Source: an uncultured Marmoricola sp. (lineage in GTDB: Bacteria; Actinomycetota; Actinomycetes; Propionibacteriales; Nocardioidaceae). From it: DNA of 10,481 nucleotides. A program made the position numbers and the translations under genes. Location of the stretch: NCBI RefSeq assembly GCF_943913695.1, contig NZ_CALTZE010000126.1:1-10481 (forward strand), read 5' to 3'. The notes under the pieces were generated by a model. The model was not told where the DNA came from. It saw nothing but the letters and a program-made list of their open reading frames with translations, and searched no databases. Positions 1 to 5,857 of this stretch are shown here, one piece after another; position 1 is the stretch's first letter, and each line of letters begins with the position of its first letter.

Positions 1-145
1 GCGTGGGGCTCGGCGTCGGCTTGGGGGTCGGCTTGGGGACGGTGACGACCGGCCGCTTCACGGGCGGCTTGACGGGACGCTTCGCCTTGGCCTTCTTGGC
101 CTTCTTGCGCTTCTTCGGCCGTCGCCGGGTGTCGAGGAGAGCCAT
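1..145 (-). CDS. N-terminus of an unidentified Lys/Pro-rich protein (partial)
   Basis: Only the first 48 codons are visible; the gene runs off the left edge. Read on the minus strand from the ATG at 145-143, the protein begins MALLDTRRRPKKRKKAKKAK. It is a strongly basic run, followed by a Pro/Lys/Val/Thr stretch ending in PKP-TPKP-TPSP-type repeats. A purine-rich GGACGGA (151-157, read on the minus strand) lies 5 nt before the ATG and supports this start. There is no hydrophobic segment in the visible part, so no signal peptide can be called. The Lys-rich head followed by a Pro-rich linker looks like a low-complexity leader ahead of a folded domain that lies outside the window. It is transcribed in the same direction as panB, 96 bp downstream of it. 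The function is unknown. The continuous frame, the RBS and the non-random composition support a real gene. Confidence 0.6.
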   Translation of the reverse strand, partial: MALLDTRRRPKKRKKAKKAKAKRPVKPPVKRPVVTVPKPTPKPTPSPT

Positions 146-202
146 CGTGATCCGTCCGCGCGGGGGGCTGGGGAGAGATCAGTATGCGACGGATCGGGCT
201 AG

Positions 203-234
203 AACGGCTTAAAACGGACTTTTAGGTTGAACGG
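203..234. repeat. Three AACGG direct repeats in the gap before the left-edge gene
   Basis: The 96-bp gap between the end of panB and the left-edge gene is its only untranslated stretch and is visibly richer in A+T than the rest of the window. It carries AACGG three times (203-207, 213-217, 230-234), with start-to-start distances of 10 and 17 bp. On the minus strand these read CCGTT and lie upstream of the left-edge gene. A poor -10-like CATACT (minus strand, 186-181) lies downstream of them. The repeats may be an operator for the left-edge gene. With five-base units this could also be chance, so the call is weak. Confidence 0.25.
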
Positions 235-241
235 GTGTTGC

Positions 242-1090
242 TCAGAAGGTGCGCTCGGCGTCGGGGAAGCTGCCGTCGCGCACCTCGGCGGCGTAGGCGC
301 GGGCGGCGTCACCGAGGACGCCGCGGAGGTCGGCGTACTGCTTGACGAAGCGCGGCATCCGGCCGCTGCGGAGCCCGAACGCGTCCTGCCACACCAGCAC
401 CTGGCCGTCGCAGCCGGCGCCGGCGCCGATGCCGATGGTCGGGATCGTGAGCTCCTGGGTCACCTGGGCGGCGACGTCGCCCGGCACCATCTCCATCACC
501 ACGGCGAAGGCGCCGGCGGCCTCGACGGCGCGGGCGTCGGCGAGGACGCGGGCGGCGGCGTCGCCGCGGCCCTGCACGCGGTAGCCGCCGAGGGTGTGCT
601 CGCTCTGGGGGGTGAAGCCGATGTGCGCCATCACGGGCACGCCGCCGCGGGTGAGCAGCTCGACCTGCGGCGCCACCTCGGCGCCGCCCTCGAGCTTGAC
701 CGCGTGCGCACCGCCCTCCTTCATGAAGCGCACGGCCGTGTCGTAGGCCTGCTCTGGCGAGCGCTGGTAGGACCCGAACGGCAGGTCGCCGACCACGAGG
801 GCGCGGCGCGCCGAGCGCGCGACCGCCAGGGTGAGCGGGAGCAGCTGGTCGACGGTCACCGGCAGCGACGTGGCGTTGCCGTAGACGTTGTTGGAGGCGC
901 TGTCGCCCACGAGGAGGACCTCGATGCCCGCCTCGTCGAACACCTCCGCGGTGTACATGTCGTAGGAGGTCAGCATCGCGAACCGCTCGCCGCGCTGCTT
1001 CATCTCGCGCAGGTGGTGGGTGCGGACCCGCCTCGGGGGACTCGGGGCTGCTGCGGGTCCGGTGCCGTAGGGGGCGCTCTCCTCGCTCAT
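242..1090 (-). CDS. panB: 3-methyl-2-oxobutanoate hydroxymethyltransferase (PanB)
   Basis: The 282-aa protein is the cytosolic first enzyme of pantothenate synthesis. It transfers a hydroxymethyl group from 5,10-methylene-tetrahydrofolate to 2-oxoisovalerate, giving ketopantoate. It is a single (beta/alpha)8 barrel of about the usual length plus a short Ala/Pro-rich head. The body opens at RTHHLREMK (residues 23-31). The expected active-site residues are present: Asp63 in LLVGDS and Asp102 in VVGDLPFGSY (Mg2+ ligands), Glu134 in VKLEGG, His156 in VMAHIGFTPQ, Glu200 in VVMEMVP (catalytic), then IGIGAG (219-224) and CDGQVLVWQD (227-236). The ATG at 1090 is 6 nt after a good -10 box (TAGCCT), so the mRNA is probably leaderless. 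The gene is divergent from nadE; both make cofactors (CoA and NAD). Family assignment is secure. Confidence 0.96.
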   Translation of the reverse strand: MSEESAPYGTGPAAAPSPPRRVRTHHLREMKQRGERFAMLTSYDMYTAEVFDEAGIEVLLVGDSASNNVYGNATSLPVTVDQLLPLTLAVARSARRALVVGDLPFGSYQRSPEQAYDTAVRFMKEGGAHAVKLEGGAEVAPQVELLTRGGVPVMAHIGFTPQSEHTLGGYRVQGRGDAAARVLADARAVEAAGAFAVVMEMVPGDVAAQVTQELTIPTIGIGAGAGCDGQVLVWQDAFGLRSGRMPRFVKQYADLRGVLGDAARAYAAEVRDGSFPDAERTF

Positions 1091-1096
1091 GCCTCG

Positions 1097-1102
1097 AGGC
1101 TA
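1097..1102 (-). promoter_or_regulatory. panB -10 box, leaderless start
   Basis: On the minus strand TAGCCT fits the actinobacterial TAnnnT -10 pattern. It ends 6 nt before the panB ATG, which places the transcription start at or next to the A of the start codon. A weak -35 (TCCACG, plus-strand 1120-1125) sits 17 bp further upstream and overlaps the nadE GTG. No Shine-Dalgarno sequence would fit in such a short leader. Confidence 0.5.
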
Positions 1103-1107
1103 TCGGC

Positions 1108-1113
1108 CACACT
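1108..1113 (+). promoter_or_regulatory. Possible nadE -10 box, leaderless geometry
   Basis: CACACT ends exactly 7 nt before the nadE GTG, the same spacing as at glnA and glnE. It keeps only the conserved A at position 2 and T at position 6 of TAnnnT, and no -35 is visible 17-18 bp upstream. It is called mainly on geometry. The GGGG at 1114-1117 could instead act as a very close, poor ribosome-binding site. Confidence 0.3.
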
Positions 1114-1120
1114 GGGGCTC

Positions 1121-3167
<2,047 letters not shown>

Positions 3168-3175
<8 letters not shown>

Positions 3176-3917
3176 GGTCGCCACGAGGCGATCGGTGCGG
3201 GTCCTGGTCGTCGAGCACGAGCCCGGTGCCCCCGCGGCGCTGCTGGGACAGTGGCTGGTCGACGCCGGCGCCGAGCTCGACGTACGCCGCCCCTACGCCG
3301 GCGACGCGCTGCCCGACTCCCTCGACGACCACGACGCCCTGCTCGTGCTCGGCGGCTCGATGGGCGCCCACGACGACGCCGACCACGCCTGGCTGACGCC
3401 GACCAAGGAGCTGGTACGGCGGGCCGCAGAGGAGCAGGTCACGACGCTGGGCGTGTGCCTGGGCCACCAGCTGGTCGCCGTGGCGCTCGGCGGCCGGTCG
3501 GCGGTCAACCCCGCCGGCCAGCAGCTCGGGCTGCTCACCGTCGGCTGGACCCCGGAGGTGGCCGACGACCCGCTGCTGGGCGGGGTCAGCGCAGCCGCCC
3601 ACCGCGGCCTGCACTGGAACGACGACGTCGTGGCCGAGCAGCCCCCGGGCACCGTCGCACTCGCTCTCGCCCCCGGTGGCGAGCTGCAGGTCGCGCGCTA
3701 CGCCCCCACCGTCTGGGGCGTGCAGCTCCACCCCGAGGTCGACGAGGTCGTCGTACGCGGCTGGCACGAGGAGGATCCCGACCGTCACGCCGAGGGCGTC
3801 GTCGAGCCGCACCTGCGCGACCTCGCCGACGCGCGTGAGGAGCTCGAGCGCGCCTGGCGGCCGCTCGCCCAGCGCCTGCTCACCCTCGCCCGGGACGCGG
3901 CGACCACCACGCCCTAG
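3168..3917 (+). CDS. Class-I (triad) glutamine amidotransferase of the GMP-synthase-like type
   Basis: The 249-aa cytosolic protein has one GATase1 domain that hydrolyses glutamine or another gamma-glutamyl amide. The triad is visible: Cys97 in LGVCLGHQL (nucleophile elbow), His188 and Glu190 in GVQLHPE. The oxyanion-side motif LVLGGSMGAHDD lies at 59-70. The C-terminal 55 residues are charged (EEDPDRHAEG, then a predicted helix). No synthetase domain is fused, so the ammonia acceptor or true substrate is unknown. Its place between nadE and a GlnA2-type synthetase would suit a gamma-glutamyl hydrolase or a glutaminase partner, but that is inference. The ATG overlaps the nadE stop by 8 nt, with GGAG (3154-3157) 10 nt upstream as RBS, so translational coupling is likely. 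The TAG stop is also the first half of the glnA -10 box. The family is sure, the substrate is not. Confidence 0.88.
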
Positions 3918-3920
3918 GCT
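3892..3920 (+). promoter_or_regulatory. glnA promoter, leaderless
   Basis: The -10 TAGGCT (3915-3920) lies 7 nt before the glnA ATG. The -35 GGGACG (3892-3897) keeps the GAC core and is separated from the -10 by 17 bp. The first three bases of the -10 are the TAG stop of the upstream amidotransferase gene, so the promoter is built into the end of that CDS. There is no Shine-Dalgarno sequence before the ATG, consistent with a leaderless mRNA. Confidence 0.6.
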
Positions 3921-3927
3921 CACGACC

Positions 3928-5265
3928 ATGGGCAAGCAGGAAGACTTCGTGCTCCGGGCGCTCGAGGAGCGCGACGTGCGGTTCGTGCGGCTGTGGTTCA
4001 CCGACGTGCTGGGCTACCTGAAGTCGGTCTCGGTGGCGCCGGCCGAGCTCGAGGGCGCCTTCTCCGAGGGCATCGGCTTCGACGGCTCCGCGATCCAGGG
4101 CTTCGCGCGCGTGACCGAGGCCGACATGCTGGCGCACCCCGACCCGACGACCTTCCAGCTGCTGCCGTGGCGGGGCGAGGCGCCGGCGACCGCGCGCATG
4201 TTCTGCGACATCGGCATGCCCGACGGCTCGCCGTCCTACGCCGACCCGCGCCACGTGCTCAAGCGCACGCTGCACAAGGCCGCGGAGAAGGGCTTCACCT
4301 TCTACACCCACCCCGAGATCGAGTTCTACCTCTTCTCGGGCCGCCCCGGTCTGGGAGAGGAGCCGGTGCCGGTCGACCGCAGCGGCTTCTTCGACCACAC
4401 CGCGCAGTCGCGGGGAGCCGACTTCCGCCGCGAGGCGATCACGATGCTGGAGCAGATGGGCATCTCGGTGGAGTTCAGCCACCACGAGGGCGGCCCCGGC
4501 CAGCAGGAGATCGACCTGAGGTACGCCGACGCGCTCTCGACCGCCGACAACATCATGACCTTCCGCACCGTGGTGCGGGAGGTGGCGCTGAGCCAGGGCA
4601 TCTGGGCCAGCTTCATGCCCAAGCCGTTCACCACCCACCCCGGCTCCGGCATGCACACCCACCTCTCGCTCTTCGAGGGCGACACCAACGCCTTCTTCGA
4701 GGCCGGCGCGGAGTACCAGCTCTCCCGCACCGCCCGTCACTTCATTGCCGGCCTGCTCCGGCACGCCTCCGAGATCACCGTGCTGACCAACCAGTGGGTC
4801 AACTCCTACAAGCGGCTGCTCGGCGGCGGCGAGGCGCCGTCCTATATCTGCTGGGGCCACAACAACCGCTCGGCGATGGTCCGGGTGCCGATGTACAAGC
4901 CCGACAAGGCGCAGTCGACCCGCATCGAGCTGCGCACCATCGACGCCGCCTGCAACCCCTACCTCGCCTTCGCGGTCATGCTGGCCGCCGGCATGAAGGG
5001 CGTGGAGGAGGAGTACGAGCTGCCGCGCGAGGCCGAGGACGACGTCTGGTCGCTCAACGAGCGCGAGCGCACGGCGCTCGGTCTCGAGCAGCTGCCCAAG
5101 AACCTCAGCGACGCGATCCGCGTCGCCGAGGACTCCGAGCTGCTCGCCGACACCCTCGGCGAGCACGTCTACGAGTTCTTCCTCAAGAACAAACGGACAG
5201 AGTGGGAGGAGTACCGCGTGCAGGTCTCCGCCTTCGAGCGCGACCGGATGCTCTCGGTCATCTGA
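3928..5265 (+). CDS. glnA: Type-I glutamine synthetase, GlnA2-like (not adenylylatable)
   Basis: The 445-aa enzyme belongs to the dodecameric GS-I family, which joins glutamate and ammonia using ATP. Visible motifs are FDGSAIQGF (51-59; Asp52 aligns with the ammonium-site Asp50 of E. coli GS), Glu130 and Glu132 in HPEIEFYLF, HHEGGPGQQE (185-194), GSGMHTHLSL (239-248), Arg296 in NSYKRL, flap Glu302 in GGGEAP (equivalent to Glu327), NNRSAMVRVP with Arg314 and Arg319, and RIELRTIDAACNPYLA. The adenylylation loop (NLYDLP, Tyr397 in E. coli) is replaced by DVWSLN with Trp374, so GlnE should not modify this protein. It is shorter than GlnA1-type enzymes and fits the actinobacterial GlnA2 class. S. 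coelicolor GlnA2 has been reported as a gamma-glutamylpolyamine synthetase. Here the ammonium-pocket residues Asp52 and Glu302 are kept, so ordinary GS activity is equally possible. The start is set by the leaderless -10 box. Confidence 0.93.
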   Translation: MGKQEDFVLRALEERDVRFVRLWFTDVLGYLKSVSVAPAELEGAFSEGIGFDGSAIQGFARVTEADMLAHPDPTTFQLLPWRGEAPATARMFCDIGMPDGSPSYADPRHVLKRTLHKAAEKGFTFYTHPEIEFYLFSGRPGLGEEPVPVDRSGFFDHTAQSRGADFRREAITMLEQMGISVEFSHHEGGPGQQEIDLRYADALSTADNIMTFRTVVREVALSQGIWASFMPKPFTTHPGSGMHTHLSLFEGDTNAFFEAGAEYQLSRTARHFIAGLLRHASEITVLTNQWVNSYKRLLGGGEAPSYICWGHNNRSAMVRVPMYKPDKAQSTRIELRTIDAACNPYLAFAVMLAAGMKGVEEEYELPREAEDDVWSLNERERTALGLEQLPKNLSDAIRVAEDSELLADTLGEHVYEFFLKNKRTEWEEYRVQVSAFERDRMLSVI

Positions 5266-5268
5266 GCC

Positions 5269-5283
5269 TCCGACCTGGTCGGA
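5269..5283 (+). terminator. Short palindrome just after the glnA stop
   Basis: TCCGACC-T-GGTCGGA begins 4 nt after the glnA TGA. In RNA it would form a 5-bp hairpin with a 5-nt loop. No U-tract follows, so it is at best a weak or non-canonical terminator. As DNA, the near-perfect 15-bp palindrome could equally be a protein-binding site. Confidence 0.25.
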
Positions 5284-5301
5284 CATCCGGAACCGATTCG
5301 C

Positions 5302-5330
5302 CGGACAGCGCGTCGGATCTGGCGTAGAAC
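5302..5330 (+). promoter_or_regulatory. Possible promoter of the STAS gene
   Basis: CGGACA (5302-5307; shares GACA with TTGACA) and TAGAAC (5325-5330) are separated by 17 bp. This would give a leader of roughly 35-45 nt, enough for the AGGA at 5364-5367. The -10 lacks the conserved final T. It is the best pair in the 106-bp gap between glnA and the STAS gene, but the evidence is modest. Confidence 0.3.
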
Positions 5331-5371
5331 ATGAGTATCCGTACCGATGCACCGGGGCTTGGCAGGACGAG

Positions 5372-5809
5372 ATGGTGGGCGACATGAGACGACGTGCCAC
5401 GCGCGAGGGCGACACCGTCGCCGTCAGCAGCCTGACCTTGCCCGCCGACGCCCAGGCCGACCTGCGCCTGGCCGGCGACGCCGTCACCGTCACGGTCCGC
5501 GGCGACGTCGACCTCCACACCGCTCCCGACCTGCGTACGACGCTCGCCGCCGCCGTCGACGAGGGGGCCGACCTGGTGCTGGTGCACCTCGACGAGGTCA
5601 CCTTCCTCGACTCCACCGGCCTGGGGGTCCTGGTCAGCGCCTGGAAGGCCCAGCGCGCGGCCGACCGCCGCCTGGAGCTGGTCTGCAGCCGCCCCGAGCC
5701 GCTGAAGCTGCTGGCCCTCACCGGCCTCGACCGCGTGATCACCGTGCACCCGGGGACCCCCGGGCACCCCGGGGCGTCTGCACGGGAGTCGACCCAGGAC
5801 GAGGTGTGA
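5372..5809 (+). CDS. STAS-domain protein, anti-sigma-factor-antagonist-like
   Basis: The 145-aa cytosolic protein has one STAS domain (about residues 30-126): VTVTVRGDVDLHTAPDLR (38-55), then VTFLDSTGLGVLVSAWKA (76-93), and LKLLALTGLDRVITVHP (111-127). Ser81 in LDSTGLG is the position phosphorylated by anti-sigma kinases in SpoIIAA/RsbV proteins, so partner switching with an RsbW-like kinase is the expected mode. No kinase or sigma factor gene is nearby. The tail (HPGTPGHPGASARESTQDEV) is low-complexity and probably disordered. Two in-frame starts are possible: ATG 5372, with AGGA 4 nt upstream, and ATG 5384 (141 aa), with GGTGG 5 nt upstream. The STAS fold is unaffected by the choice. The gene sits alone between glnA and glnE, with gaps on both sides. 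The domain is sure; the target sigma factor cannot be told. Confidence 0.85.
   Translation: MVGDMRRRATREGDTVAVSSLTLPADAQADLRLAGDAVTVTVRGDVDLHTAPDLRTTLAAAVDEGADLVLVHLDEVTFLDSTGLGVLVSAWKAQRAADRRLELVCSRPEPLKLLALTGLDRVITVHPGTPGHPGASARESTQDEV
5749..5774. repeat. Tandem GC palindromes in the 3' end of the STAS gene
   Basis: CCCGGGG (5749-5755) and CCCCGGG (5758-5764) form an inverted repeat with a 2-nt centre, followed at once by the perfect palindrome CCCCGGGG (5767-5774). In the protein this is the HPGTPGHPG tail. It may simply be Pro/Gly coding, or could slow RNA polymerase near the end of the gene. Confidence 0.5.
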
Positions 5810-5837
5810 GCGCGGGGTCCGACCCGGTCCTCCGCGC
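5810..5837 (+). terminator. Hairpin between the STAS gene and glnE
   Basis: GCGCGG (5810-5815) pairs with CCGCGC (5832-5837). The stem extends to 8 bp with one G-U pair and leaves a 12-nt loop. It starts immediately after the STAS stop codon. There is no T-run after it, as is common for actinobacterial hairpin terminators. It lies directly upstream of the glnE -10 box, so it could separate the two transcription units. Confidence 0.35.
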
Positions 5838-5844
5838 CGGGCGG

Positions 5845-5850
5845 TAGGTT
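5845..5850 (+). promoter_or_regulatory. glnE -10 box, leaderless start
   Basis: TAGGTT fits TAnnnT and ends 7 nt before the glnE GTG, the same spacing as at glnA. No convincing -35 is found at 17-18 bp; CCGACC (5819-5824) would need a 20-bp spacer. No Shine-Dalgarno sequence is seen. glnE therefore probably has its own promoter rather than relying on read-through from glnA. Confidence 0.5.
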
Positions 5851-5857
5851 CGCGGCC

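Noticed and set aside
3..212. Small plus-strand frame rich in Gly/Val/Leu repeats at the left edge
   Set aside because: It is the complement of the Lys/Pro-rich minus-strand gene, which has an RBS and a sensible start; the apparent repeats follow from that gene's Pro/Lys codons.
227..1120. Upstream part of the nadE frame, in phase for 298 codons before the GTG at 1121
   Set aside because: It lies exactly opposite panB, which has all its active-site residues. The NadE family starts at VDFRSVY, so a longer protein is not credible.
3676..3927. Longer glnA reading frame reaching back into the amidotransferase gene
   Set aside because: The added part is out-of-frame amidotransferase sequence. 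The ATG at 3928 follows a proper -10 box and gives the normal GlnA2 N-terminus.
5333..5338. GAGTAT as a stress-sigma (GGGTAT-type) -10 before the STAS gene
   Set aside because: It would have been an attractive link to partner switching, but no GTTT-like -35 lies at the right distance and the hexamer is off consensus.
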